DNA of 64,000 nucleotides from Weeksellaceae bacterium (GTDB lineage: Bacteria; Bacteroidota; Bacteroidia; Flavobacteriales; Weeksellaceae). Position numbers and translations under genes: made by a program. The notes under the pieces are model-generated. The model was not told the DNA's origin, ran no database searches, and was given only the letters and a program-made list of their open reading frames with translations. Below are positions 34,478 to 44,154 of this stretch, piece by piece; position 1 is the stretch's first letter, and the number at the start of each line of letters is the position of its first letter. The stretch covers positions 310,001-374,000 of the forward strand of contig OX460916.1 of assembly GCA_949788275.1 (NCBI GenBank), in the 5' to 3' direction.

Positions 34478-34651
34478 ATGAGTAGAAGAACAGAAGAAAA
34501 CAAGTTGAAGCACAAAAAGAAACTTGATCAAAAGAAAATCAAGGAGCAAAGAGCTCAACAAGAACGCAAGGATCGATTAAAAGCCTTGAATGATAAGTTC
34601 AATCAACAGAATAAAGACAATAACGAAAACGACAATAATCAAAAGTTATAG
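34478..34651 (+). CDS. small highly charged protein, unknown
   Basis: 57 residues from the ATG at 34478 (MSRRTEENKLKHKKKLDQ); an in-frame start at 34463 adds five residues. Lys/Glu/Gln-rich, probably one long helix, ending in an Asn/Asp-rich tail. Likely nucleic-acid or ribosome associated by composition only. Confidence 0.5.
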   Translation: MSRRTEENKLKHKKKLDQKKIKEQRAQQERKDRLKALNDKFNQQNKDNNENDNNQKL

Positions 34652-34737
34652 CAAAAGCCTGCGTTTACTACGTGTTTATTGCTAAATTCGATGTCCATTA
34701 GGTATTTATACCGCATAAAAACTAGAAATAGCGACAC

Positions 34738-35946
34738 ATGAAAATTCTTCATACGGCCGATTGGCATTTAGGTAAACGACTGGATTTCTTTTCTCGTATC
34801 GAGGAACAAATTCAAGTGATGGATGAAATCTGTCAGATAGCCGATCAACAACAGGTGGATGTTGTTTTAGTGGCAGGGGATTTATTCGATACCTTTAACC
34901 CACCCATTGAAGCAACGGAGTTGTTGTATAAGACCTTGAAACGGCTAACGAACAACGGAAAACGTCCCGTGATTGCTATCGCTGGAAATCACGATTCGCC
35001 CGATCGTATCGACGCACCCGATTCCTTGGCCAAAGAATGCGGAATTATCTTTGTCGGGCATCCCCATGCAATCATTAAACCCTATGCCGTAGAGAATGGG
35101 TTTTCAATTACCCAATCCGATGAAGGGTTTATCGAAATTCAATTGCCCTCATCAACGACCCCTTTACGCCTTATTCATACGGCTTATGCCAATGAAGTTC
35201 GCTTGAAACAATTTTTTGGATCCGACGATAAAACAAAAGCTTTAAACGAAGTGTTGCGCGATCAATGGAACACCCTTGCAAATCGGTATTGCAATCAGCA
35301 AGGGGTAAATGTATTAATCACGCATTTGTATATGTTGAGTCGTGGGGGAGAAATTCTTCAAGAGCCTGAAGGGGAGAAACCGTTAAAAATAGGAAATGCC
35401 GATTTGGTGTATACCGATGCCATTCCAGCAGCCATTCAATATACAGCGTTAGGCCATTTGCATCGCCACCAAAACATCGGGAGCAATCAGCCCGTTATCT
35501 ACAGTGGAAGCCCTTTGGGCTATAGCTTTAGTGAAGCCGCTCAAAAAAAATATGTCGTTATTGTTGATGCTATGGCCAATGCACCAGTACAAATGGAGCG
35601 TATAGAACTAAACAGCGGAAAGGAGTTGGTTCGTAAAACTTTTCAAGCCATTGACCAAGCCGTGGAGTGGTTAACATTGCATCAACATGCGCTGGTTGAA
35701 TTAACCATTGAAAGTGACACCTTCTTAACCAGCGACGAACGAAAACGTTTGTACCAAGCGCACAGCGGTATTATCCATTTAATTCCCAAAGTCAAATCCA
35801 AACAACTTCAAGAGACCGAACTCAAGGCCGTTAACCTCAATCAGTCCATGGAAGACTTGTTTCAAGATTACTTTAAATCAAAATACGCCAACCAAGAACC
35901 CAACGAAGAGGTGGTGCAATTGTTCAACGAAATATTAAATTCTTAA
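34738..35946 (+). CDS. sbcD: exonuclease SbcCD, nuclease subunit SbcD
   Basis: 402 residues. Mre11-type metallophosphoesterase motifs in order: DWHLGK, VAGDLFD, GNHDSPDR, THLY and ALGHLHRHQ, giving a two-metal site. With SbcC it cleaves hairpins and protein-blocked DNA ends. sbcC starts 3 nt after its stop codon, so the two are translated together. Confidence 0.95.
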   Translation: MKILHTADWHLGKRLDFFSRIEEQIQVMDEICQIADQQQVDVVLVAGDLFDTFNPPIEATELLYKTLKRLTNNGKRPVIAIAGNHDSPDRIDAPDSLAKECGIIFVGHPHAIIKPYAVENGFSITQSDEGFIEIQLPSSTTPLRLIHTAYANEVRLKQFFGSDDKTKALNEVLRDQWNTLANRYCNQQGVNVLITHLYMLSRGGEILQEPEGEKPLKIGNADLVYTDAIPAAIQYTALGHLHRHQNIGSNQPVIYSGSPLGYSFSEAAQKKYVVIVDAMANAPVQMERIELNSGKELVRKTFQAIDQAVEWLTLHQHALVELTIESDTFLTSDERKRLYQAHSGIIHLIPKVKSKQLQETELKAVNLNQSMEDLFQDYFKSKYANQEPNEEVVQLFNEILNS

Positions 35947-35949
35947 GCC

Positions 35950-38900
35950 ATGATTCCTATTCAGTTAACCCTTGAAGGTTTGTATTCGTATCAAGCCCGA
36001 CAAACCATTGATTTTACCAACCTGATTGAAGCGGGTTTATTCGGAATTTTTGGCGCCGTAGGTTCAGGAAAGTCTTCCATTTTAGAAGCCATCTCTTTTG
36101 CGTTGTATGGGGAAACTGAACGTTTAAATAGCCGCGGCGATAAACGCAGTTATAACATGATGAATTTAAAATCAAATCGGGCCTATATCGAATTTGATTT
36201 TACCAATTTTGAAAACCGCGTTTTTCGAACAACCCGTGAATTTAAACGGAATTCAAAGAATTTCGAGGATGTCAAGTCCCAAACCCCGGTCTTTTATGAA
36301 AAAATAGCGGAGCAATGGGTACCACTCGAGCATACCTCGGCAGACAAGCTGATTGGGTTGAGTTACGAAAACTTTAAGCGAACCATTATCATCCCTCAAG
36401 GCCAGTTCAGAGAGTTTTTGGAATTGGGTGCGACAGAACGGACGCGTATGATGAAGGAAATTTTTAGCCTTCAGCGCTACGATTTGCAAGAGAATGTAAA
36501 ACGTCTATACAGTAAAAACACCACCGAGCTCAATCAGATTGAAGGTCAATTAAAGGGATTTGAGGAGGTTTCACCTGAAATCATCTTAGAAAAACAACAG
36601 CTTCATACACAGCAAAAAAGCATTTTTGAAACGGTTGAAAACAACTATAAAACCCTGCAAATTTCCTTTCAAATCCTTCAGAATTTAAAAGCTGATTTTG
36701 AAGCGTTACAAGCAAAGAGTTCCCAGTTCAATCAATTAAAGCAACAAAAAGAAAGCATCGATCAGCAAGCAGAACAGTTAGCGGTCTATGAAAAATTAAA
36801 CCTGGTTTTCCGACCTTTATTGGATGATCAAACCAGGGAATCGAATGCACTTGAACAACATAAAAAAGGTTTAGTGATCGCCCAAGCCACTTTCAAAGAG
36901 GTGGAAAACGAGCGCTTAGTGACTGAATACCGATTGAAAGAAGTTAAAAAAGCCATGGCGCTTTTGCCTCATAAGCGTTTACAGGAAACCGATTTAAACC
37001 ACTTATTTCAAATCGCCCACTTTATTCAGCAAATTAACCGGCTAAACGAACGTACCACGAATGGAAAAACGGCACTGAGTTCTAAAATAGAACAATTAAC
37101 GGCATTTAGAAATAAGCTCGATCAGAACAGTATCGAATTAGAGCAACTGAAAAAACTACGCCTAGATTCTTCCGTTTTAATGGAAGTGTCGACCTGGTTT
37201 AACGAAAAAAAATCCCTCGACAAAGAAGCCATTCAGCTCCAAGAGACTTTAGGTGCTTTACAGGATAAATCGAAGGCTATTTCGGCTGAATTAACCGCTT
37301 TAAATGTCGATCCAAAGCTTTGGAAAGTGCAATTAGATACGGAAATTCTACAAGCCAATAGCCAGCTAAAAAGAATTCAAGATCAGAAAGAAGCACTTGT
37401 TTTACAACAGGAGTTAGCCCATTATGCAGCTCATCTAAAACCAGGTGAAAATTGTCCTTTATGCGGCTCGTTAGAACATCCTTCCATTTTAAGGGGTGAT
37501 GATAACCAAACCGAGGCATTAAAAGCGGTTGAAATTCAACAGCAAAAGGCGCAGCAAATGGTCCTTGCTTTGCAGAAAAAAGAATTAACCATCGAGACCA
37601 TTCTCCATCGCCAAAGCGAACAAGAGCAAGTGTTAAACGAGTTAAATCAAAAGATCAAAGGGGTAAAAGAACAGCTAGAGGCCCATCAAACATCTTTCAA
37701 ATGGACGGGATTTAGTTCAACCGATGAACAGCATTTCAATACCAAGAAGATTGAAGCCGAAACCCTTGAAAAAGTGCTGATTAACAAAGAAAACCAATTG
37801 ATTGCCCAACGAAAAGAATGGGAAAACTTAACCCTCGAGGTCGATAAATACAAAGATGCACTCAACAATTTCGAGCTCGAAGAGGCCAAGTTGAGATCGT
37901 CTATTGAAGCGCATCAGCAGCAATTGAAAGTTCTTTTGGAAGCCGATTATATAAATAGATCTCCAGAACAATTAGCTGAAGAAGCTGAACAACTTCAACA
38001 AGAAAATAAAGAGACCGAACAAGCGTTCGAACGGGATAACGCCCAATTTTTAAGCATTTATCAGCGATATGCCGAGCTAAAGAATACGGTCGAAGTCACT
38101 CAGCAAAACATTCAGCAGACCGAAGTGCAATTGGTGGAATGTCGCAAAAAGCTTCAAAACGCTTTGAAAGCGCACCATTTGGAGACCGAAAACGATGTGC
38201 AAACGATTTTAGCTCAAAACCTCGATACAGCAACGATTCGTTCCCAAATTAATCAATTTCTAATTCAGTACGAAACCCTTAAGAATTCGATGACCGAGTT
38301 AAGCGAACGCTTAAAGAACAAAGAATTTAGCGCAGAAGCCTTCAACAATCAACACGCCCAATTGCTCGCATTAGAGGCCAGTTATAAAGAACACACGGAA
38401 GCCTTGGCTAAATTATCGGCCGAAATTGAACGCCTTAATAGCTTGTGTCAACAGAAGAAAGCGATTTTAGAAGCCCAAAGCAGCTTTCAAAAAAGAGCAG
38501 ACAATCTTAAAATCATGAAATCCCTTTTCGATCAAAGTGGGTTTGTGAAATATGTATCGTCCATCTATTTAAAACAATTATGCGACAATGCCAATGTCCG
38601 CTTTCACCGCATGACACGCAACCAGCTTAGCTTGCAATTAAGCGATACCAATGAATTTGAAATTATTGATTACCTCAACGAAGGTCGTAGTCGAAGTGTG
38701 AAAACCCTATCAGGAGGCCAATCGTTTCAGGTTTCTTTAAGTCTCGCACTCGCTTTAGCCGAAAGTGTACAGGCCGATGCCCAAGCTCAGCGCAACTTCT
38801 TTTTTATCGACGAAGGCTTCGGAACCCAAGATGCCGAATCGGTGAATACCGTTTTTGAAACCCTAACCAATTTGCAGAAAGAAAACCGCATTGTGGGAAT

Positions 38901-39000
38901 TATTTCCCATGTGGAAGAACTCCAAGAACGTATGCCGATTTCCTTAACCATTGAAAAAGATGAAGAAAAAGGGAGTTATGTGGTAGAGCAACGCCTATGA
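35950..39000 (+). CDS. sbcC: exonuclease SbcCD, ATPase subunit SbcC
   Basis: 1016 residues. N-terminal Walker A GAVGSGKSS, two long coiled-coil arms, the zinc hook C502-P-L-C505 at the turn, ABC signature LSGGQSFQVSLSLALAL and Walker B FFFIDEGFG near the C-terminus. Rad50-like partner of SbcD. Its last 50 bp are repeated just downstream (see repeat at 38950). Confidence 0.95.
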   Translation: MIPIQLTLEGLYSYQARQTIDFTNLIEAGLFGIFGAVGSGKSSILEAISFALYGETERLNSRGDKRSYNMMNLKSNRAYIEFDFTNFENRVFRTTREFKRNSKNFEDVKSQTPVFYEKIAEQWVPLEHTSADKLIGLSYENFKRTIIIPQGQFREFLELGATERTRMMKEIFSLQRYDLQENVKRLYSKNTTELNQIEGQLKGFEEVSPEIILEKQQLHTQQKSIFETVENNYKTLQISFQILQNLKADFEALQAKSSQFNQLKQQKESIDQQAEQLAVYEKLNLVFRPLLDDQTRESNALEQHKKGLVIAQATFKEVENERLVTEYRLKEVKKAMALLPHKRLQETDLNHLFQIAHFIQQINRLNERTTNGKTALSSKIEQLTAFRNKLDQNSIELEQLKKLRLDSSVLMEVSTWFNEKKSLDKEAIQLQETLGALQDKSKAISAELTALNVDPKLWKVQLDTEILQANSQLKRIQDQKEALVLQQELAHYAAHLKPGENCPLCGSLEHPSILRGDDNQTEALKAVEIQQQKAQQMVLALQKKELTIETILHRQSEQEQVLNELNQKIKGVKEQLEAHQTSFKWTGFSSTDEQHFNTKKIEAETLEKVLINKENQLIAQRKEWENLTLEVDKYKDALNNFELEEAKLRSSIEAHQQQLKVLLEADYINRSPEQLAEEAEQLQQENKETEQAFERDNAQFLSIYQRYAELKNTVEVTQQNIQQTEVQLVECRKKLQNALKAHHLETENDVQTILAQNLDTATIRSQINQFLIQYETLKNSMTELSERLKNKEFSAEAFNNQHAQLLALEASYKEHTEALAKLSAEIERLNSLCQQKKAILEAQSSFQKRADNLKIMKSLFDQSGFVKYVSSIYLKQLCDNANVRFHRMTRNQLSLQLSDTNEFEIIDYLNEGRSRSVKTLSGGQSFQVSLSLALALAESVQADAQAQRNFFFIDEGFGTQDAESVNTVFETLTNLQKENRIVGIISHVEELQERMPISLTIEKDEEKGSYVVEQRL

Positions 39001-39123
39001 ACAGTTTAAAGTTTAAAACAGTTGAGGATTTGAAGTACGTTCATCGTTTATTGAAAAAGATGAAGAAAAAGGGAGTTATGTGGTAGAGTAACGCCTATGA
39101 ACAGTTTAAAGTTTAAAACAGTT
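38950..39123 (+). repeat. 74-bp tandem duplication of the sbcC 3' end
   Basis: 38950-39023 recurs at 39050-39123, offset exactly 100 bp, with one difference (C at 38989, T at 39089). The first copy contains the sbcC stop codon. The following 39124-39335 hold AT-rich repeats of the GAGATTT/AAATCTCACATCT kind and no gene. Confidence 0.92.
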
Positions 39124-39335
39124 TGAGATTTAAAATGCGTTGAGATTTTATGAAAGCGTTTCCCATTGATACAATTCAAGATATAAGATTTTCCACAAGA
39201 GGTTTCCATCAAAGCTTCTAAAATCTCACATCTAAAATCTCACATCTCGTATCCATTTTATCTTGAATCATTAAAAATTCATTAAAATCCACTTCATTGT
39301 TATTCCATCAATAGATTTATGAGTAATTTTACAAA

Positions 39336-39722
39336 GTGAAAACCAAGGTAATCTATATCGTACTCACTTGTTTTGTATTATCGTCGACCCCCTTAATCGA
39401 GCTATTAAAGGTGCCGAAGTTAATCGAACATTTTGCTGCGCATAGAGCTGAATGCCAAGAATTAAGTTTTAAAGATTTTTTGGTGTATCACTATTCTACC
39501 GTTCCACATACGGATGACGACGACGACGAAGACAATAAACTGCCGTTTAAAGTTTTAACCATCACGCCATTGGAATACACGCCGATTGCTATCAGTGATT
39601 ATAATGCCTTAAATTATATAGAACATATTTTTGAAGAACGCTCGCCTAAATTGAGGTGCGCTTATCAGTTTAGCCTAGGTTCTGACCACCTTTCTTCGGT
39701 TTGGAACCCACCCAAAGCATAA
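39336..39722 (+). CDS. small exported protein at the head of the metal-efflux operon, GTG start
   Basis: 128 residues: a hydrophobic N-terminal helix (VIYIVLTCFVLSSTPL), then a His-containing segment (EHFAAHRAE, YHYSTVPHT) and an acidic patch DDDDDED. The frame has no ATG, so GTG at 39336 is the start; TAATTTTA lies 4 nt before it. Small proteins of this build precede czcA-type genes in many flavobacteria. The His/Asp clusters suggest metal binding in the periplasm; unproven. Confidence 0.65.
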   Translation: MKTKVIYIVLTCFVLSSTPLIELLKVPKLIEHFAAHRAECQELSFKDFLVYHYSTVPHTDDDDDEDNKLPFKVLTITPLEYTPIAISDYNALNYIEHIFEERSPKLRCAYQFSLGSDHLSSVWNPPKA

Positions 39723-39806
39723 AATTTTTACAACAGAATTATCTTATCACTGCTTTTTTTTCAATAAAAAGGAGTGCAAATCTGCTATGTTTAAATTTTA
39801 AAAATC

Positions 39807-42800
39807 ATGTTACATAAAATAATTGAGTTTTCTGTTCGCAACAAACTCATCGTTGCCTTATTTGTATTAGGGCTAATCGGTTATGGATCATACCAAGTGA
39901 CACAGTTGTCTGTGGATGCTGTACCCGATATTACCGATAACCAAGTTCAAATTATTACCGTTGCCCCTGCACTTGGCGCAACCGATATCGAACGTTTAGT
40001 CACTTTTCCCATAGAACAAGCCAATAGCAATATTGCTGGAATAAAACACATCCGAAGTTTTTCGCGATTTGGTTTGTCCTTGGTCACCATTGTCTTTGAC
40101 GATGAGGTGGATGTTTACTGGGCTCGTCAGCAAGTAAATGAACGTCTTAATCAAGTAAAAGAAGATATTCCCGATGGGGTCGGAATGCCTGAGTTAGGAC
40201 CTATTTCTACCGGATTGGGCGAAATCTATCAATATGTCGTTCGGCCTAAAAAAGGCTACGAATCCAAATACGATATCACCGAATTGCGTACGATTCAGGA
40301 TTGGGTGGTTCGCCAACAACTGCTTAGTGTTAAGGGAGTTGCTGAGGTAAGTAGTTTTGGGGGAAACCTGAAACAAATTGAAGTTGCGGTTAAACCCGAG
40401 CGATTGAATGCTCATGGGGTAACCATTACCGATTTATTTGCCGCCTTAGAACAAAACAACGATAATACAGGGGGTGCTTACATTGAAAAAGGAGCCACCA
40501 CGCTCTATATTCGCTCGGAAGGATTGGTGAAATCCTTGGAAGAAATAGAACATATTCCAGTAAAATCGAATAAAAATGGACTACCGCTACAATTGCGCGA
40601 TGTGGCTGATGTAAAGATTGGTCATGCGATTCGTTATGGCGCGATGACCTACAATGGTGAACAAGAAGTTTCCGGTGCTGTGGTCATGATGCTGAAAGGC
40701 GAAAACAGTAATAAAATTATAGCGAATGTAAAAAGTCGGATTGAAGAAATTCAGAAAACATTACCTGAAGGTGTGGTTATTGAAGCATTCTTAGATCGGA
40801 CAAAAATGGTGAATCAATCGATTTCAACCGTGGAGACGAACTTAGCAGAAGGCGCATTAATCGTGCTTTTTGTGTTGGTTTTCTTTTTGGGTAATCTTCG
40901 GGCTGGTTTTTTAGTGGCTTCGGTTATCCCTTTATCAATGTTATTCGCTATTTGTATGATGAATTTCTTTGGTGTCAGTGGAAACTTAATGAGCCTTGGA
41001 GCCTTGGATTTTGGTTTAATTGTCGATGGTGCTGTGATTATTGTCGAAACCATTTTACACCATCTGACCTCGAAAAAATTATTTGGCCAATCGACTCGAT
41101 TGAAACAAAAACAAATGGATGAAGAGGTGGTTGAATCGTCGAGTAAAATGATGAATTCAGCTGTCTTCGGTCAAATTATTATCCTGATTGTTTATTTACC
41201 CATTTTTAGCTTACAAGGCATAGAAGGAAAAATGTTTATTCCCATGGCACAAACTGTAGCTTTTGCTTTATTGGGTGCCTTTATTTTATCGTTAACCTAT
41301 ATTCCAATGATGAGTTCATTGGTGCTGGATAAACGTTTGAAAACCAAGAAAAATAGTTCAGATCGCATCATGCATCACGTAGAAAAGATCTATTTGAAAT
41401 GTTTAAACCCCGTTCTTCGTCATGGAAAAATAACCATCGCACTTATTTTAATCCTCTTTACAACCAGTTTATTTGTGGCTTCTCGCTTAGGTGGTGAATT
41501 TATTCCCTCGCTCGAAGAAGGCGATTTTGCTGTTGAAACCCGGGTATTAAACGGAAGTAGTTTAACCACAACGGTTGAGTTTACCAATAAAGCAGCCAAA
41601 ATTTTAAAAGATGAGTTTCCTGAAGTAGAAAAAGTCGTCACCAAAATTGGGTCCGGTGAAGTTCCTACCGATCCAATGCCTATGGATGCAGGGGATATGC
41701 TGGTTATTTTAAAAGACAAGTCGGAATGGACTTCCGCCAAAACCTTCAACGAACTGGCCGAGAAAATGACCAAAGCAGTATCTGTGGTACCAGGTATTAC
41801 AACCAGTTTTCAGTACCCCGTTCAAATGCGTTTTAATGAATTAATGACCGGTGTAAAACAAGATGTGTCGGTGAAAATATTTGGGGAAGACCTCGATCAA
41901 CTGAGTCAGTTAGCCGAAAAAATTGGAACCATTGTTAAAACTGTTGATGGGGCCGAAGAATTATACATTGAACCCGTTACGGGAATGCCTCAAGTGGTGA
42001 TCGATTACAACCGTGGACAAATTGCTAAATATGGTCTGTCCGTAGCCGAAATTAACCGTGTGGTGAATATGGCTTTTGCAGGTCAGTCAGCCGGCATGTT
42101 TTACGAAGGAGAGAAGCGTTTTGATATGGTGGTCAGATTAGACCAAGAGAAGAAAGCAAATCTTGAAGATATTCAACAGCTTTTGATAGCGACGCCTAGT
42201 GGTCAGCAAATTCCGTTGAAAGAACTGGCAACGGTGAATGTGGTTATGGGACCTAATCAAATTCAACGCGAAGAAGGTAAACGACGCATTATTGTTGGGT
42301 TTAATGTGAAAAACAAAGACATTCAGACCGTCGTAGAAGAATTGCAACAAAAAGTAGATGCTCAGTTTGAACTTCCTGCGGGCTATTTTATCCGCTATGG
42401 AGGGAGTTATGAAAATTTAAAACAGGCCAAAGAACGATTAGCTATTGTTGTTCCTATATCCTTGGCTTCTATTTTTGTCTTATTATTCTTCGCCTTCCGT
42501 TCGTTCAAAGAAAGCTTACTAATTTATACAGCGATACCGCTTTCTGCCATAGGAGGAATACTCTTACTCGCTTCGAGAGGTTTACCGTTTAGTATTAGTG
42601 CAGGAGTAGGGTTTATCGCGCTGTTCGGAATTGCTGTATTAAATGGAATTGTTCTTTTAGCCGAGTTCAATCGCATTAAAAAATCGGGTATTAAAGACCC
42701 GCTACGAATTATTATTCAAGGAACAACTACCCGATTACGCCCTGTATTAATGACGGCTTTTGTAGCCTCTTTTGGTTTTATACCCATGGCGCTAAGTAAC

Positions 42801-44153
42801 GGAGCAGGAGCAGAGGTGCAACGTCCTCTAGCAACCGTTGTTATTGGCGGCTTAATGTCGGCCACCTTCTTAACCTTATTTATGTTACCCTTATTATTTT
42901 ATGTAATGGAAAAAAGAACGCAAAATAAACAAAAAAATAAAACCAATGCACCCATTAAATTGGTTGTCACGATAGGATTGCTTTTCGGGTTATGTGGTCA
43001 ATTACAAGCCCAAACTCCAATAGCGTTTACCGATGCGCTTCAATTAGCGCAAGAGAAAAATTTAACGCTGCAGTACCGGCAGGTTAAGGTGGAACAAGCT
43101 AAGCTGAATGAGACGACCAGCGTCAGTATTGCGCCTTTGTCGATTACGGCAGGTTTTGGTGAGCTCAATGGTCCATACAGCGATACCAGTTTTGGTATTG
43201 GGCAGAATTTTCAATTTCCAACCGTTTATAAACGATTGAAAAATGTGTTGCAAAAACAAACCATCATTCATGAATGGGAGTTAAAAAATGAAAAGCGAGT
43301 GATTAGCCGCGATTTGGAGCTCATTTTTGCACAAGCATACAGCGTTGAGCAACAGAAAGAAGTGCTGACTTATATCGATTCTATTTATAGTCAGGCTTTA
43401 ATGCGTCAACGAAATCGTTTGAAAGCAGGAGATATCAATGCCATCGAATTATCGGTTTTCGAGAATCAACGGTTTGGCATTCTTCAACAAACCCAACAAA
43501 TGACCCTCGATCAACAAGAACTCGCTTTGCAGTTAAATCGTTTGTTAGCTACCAAAGGGTATTTTCCGCTGGTTACTCAACCCGTTGTCGAACAGCATTT
43601 GGCTGAAATTGAGACCAATCATCCTTTACTAAACCAGCTAACGGCGGAAGTGGAAGCCAATGACGCACGCGTAGTGGCGGAAAGATCACGTTTATTACCT
43701 GAATTTACTTTAGAATACAACAACAATAGTTTTAGAGGTAATGGACCCGATGATCAATTTTACCAAGGGAAAGACCGTTTCCATTCCGTTCAAGTAGGAG
43801 TTTCTATTCCTTTGTTTACAAAAAATGTGCGTCAATCGATTGAAGTCATGAAAATTGAAAGTATTTTAGGTAAACAGGCTTATGCGATTCAAAAACAACA
43901 AATGATGTTGGAGGTTGATCGTTATGAAGCCGAAATTAATCATTACAATGGATTGTTAACTTATTATGAAAAGTTGACGAAACCCGATCAAGTTTTAACG
44001 CGCATCGATGCACAATTTGCTCAAGGAGAAATTAACTACATCGAATTTGTAACGTTAGTCAATCAAACCGTTGAAAACCAAATGAATTATTTGCGTATTC
44101 AACAGGCGCGTACACTAGCCATTATTAATCAACAGTACTACACAAATTTATAA
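39807..44153 (+). CDS. CusA/CzcA heavy-metal RND pump fused to a CzcC/TolC-type outer-membrane factor
   Basis: 1448 residues. Residues 1-1035 are a complete heavy-metal RND transporter: NKLIVALFVLGLIGYG (TM1), VDAVPDITDNQVQI, the TM4 acidic signature LGALDFGLIVDGAVIIVE, and the final helices up to LPLLFYVMEKRTQ. Residues about 1054-1068 form a signal-peptide-like segment ending LQA-Q, and 1070-1448 are an outer-membrane factor (FTDALQLAQEKNLTL, SVQVGVSIPLFTK). The internal signal suggests that signal peptidase separates the two parts. Exports Cu/Ag or Zn/Co/Cd; the metal cannot be told. Confidence 0.92.
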   Translation: MLHKIIEFSVRNKLIVALFVLGLIGYGSYQVTQLSVDAVPDITDNQVQIITVAPALGATDIERLVTFPIEQANSNIAGIKHIRSFSRFGLSLVTIVFDDEVDVYWARQQVNERLNQVKEDIPDGVGMPELGPISTGLGEIYQYVVRPKKGYESKYDITELRTIQDWVVRQQLLSVKGVAEVSSFGGNLKQIEVAVKPERLNAHGVTITDLFAALEQNNDNTGGAYIEKGATTLYIRSEGLVKSLEEIEHIPVKSNKNGLPLQLRDVADVKIGHAIRYGAMTYNGEQEVSGAVVMMLKGENSNKIIANVKSRIEEIQKTLPEGVVIEAFLDRTKMVNQSISTVETNLAEGALIVLFVLVFFLGNLRAGFLVASVIPLSMLFAICMMNFFGVSGNLMSLGALDFGLIVDGAVIIVETILHHLTSKKLFGQSTRLKQKQMDEEVVESSSKMMNSAVFGQIIILIVYLPIFSLQGIEGKMFIPMAQTVAFALLGAFILSLTYIPMMSSLVLDKRLKTKKNSSDRIMHHVEKIYLKCLNPVLRHGKITIALILILFTTSLFVASRLGGEFIPSLEEGDFAVETRVLNGSSLTTTVEFTNKAAKILKDEFPEVEKVVTKIGSGEVPTDPMPMDAGDMLVILKDKSEWTSAKTFNELAEKMTKAVSVVPGITTSFQYPVQMRFNELMTGVKQDVSVKIFGEDLDQLSQLAEKIGTIVKTVDGAEELYIEPVTGMPQVVIDYNRGQIAKYGLSVAEINRVVNMAFAGQSAGMFYEGEKRFDMVVRLDQEKKANLEDIQQLLIATPSGQQIPLKELATVNVVMGPNQIQREEGKRRIIVGFNVKNKDIQTVVEELQQKVDAQFELPAGYFIRYGGSYENLKQAKERLAIVVPISLASIFVLLFFAFRSFKESLLIYTAIPLSAIGGILLLASRGLPFSISAGVGFIALFGIAVLNGIVLLAEFNRIKKSGIKDPLRIIIQGTTTRLRPVLMTAFVASFGFIPMALSNGAGAEVQRPLATVVIGGLMSATFLTLFMLPLLFYVMEKRTQNKQKNKTNAPIKLVVTIGLLFGLCGQLQAQTPIAFTDALQLAQEKNLTLQYRQVKVEQAKLNETTSVSIAPLSITAGFGELNGPYSDTSFGIGQNFQFPTVYKRLKNVLQKQTIIHEWELKNEKRVISRDLELIFAQAYSVEQQKEVLTYIDSIYSQALMRQRNRLKAGDINAIELSVFENQRFGILQQTQQMTLDQQELALQLNRLLATKGYFPLVTQPVVEQHLAEIETNHPLLNQLTAEVEANDARVVAERSRLLPEFTLEYNNNSFRGNGPDDQFYQGKDRFHSVQVGVSIPLFTKNVRQSIEVMKIESILGKQAYAIQKQQMMLEVDRYEAEINHYNGLLTYYEKLTKPDQVLTRIDAQFAQGEINYIEFVTLVNQTVENQMNYLRIQQARTLAIINQQYYTNL

Positions 44154-44154
44154 A

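Noticed and set aside
38950-39250. CRISPR-like array after sbcC
   Set aside because: Only two long copies with a 26-bp spacing and degenerate low-complexity repeats; no regular spacers and no cas genes.
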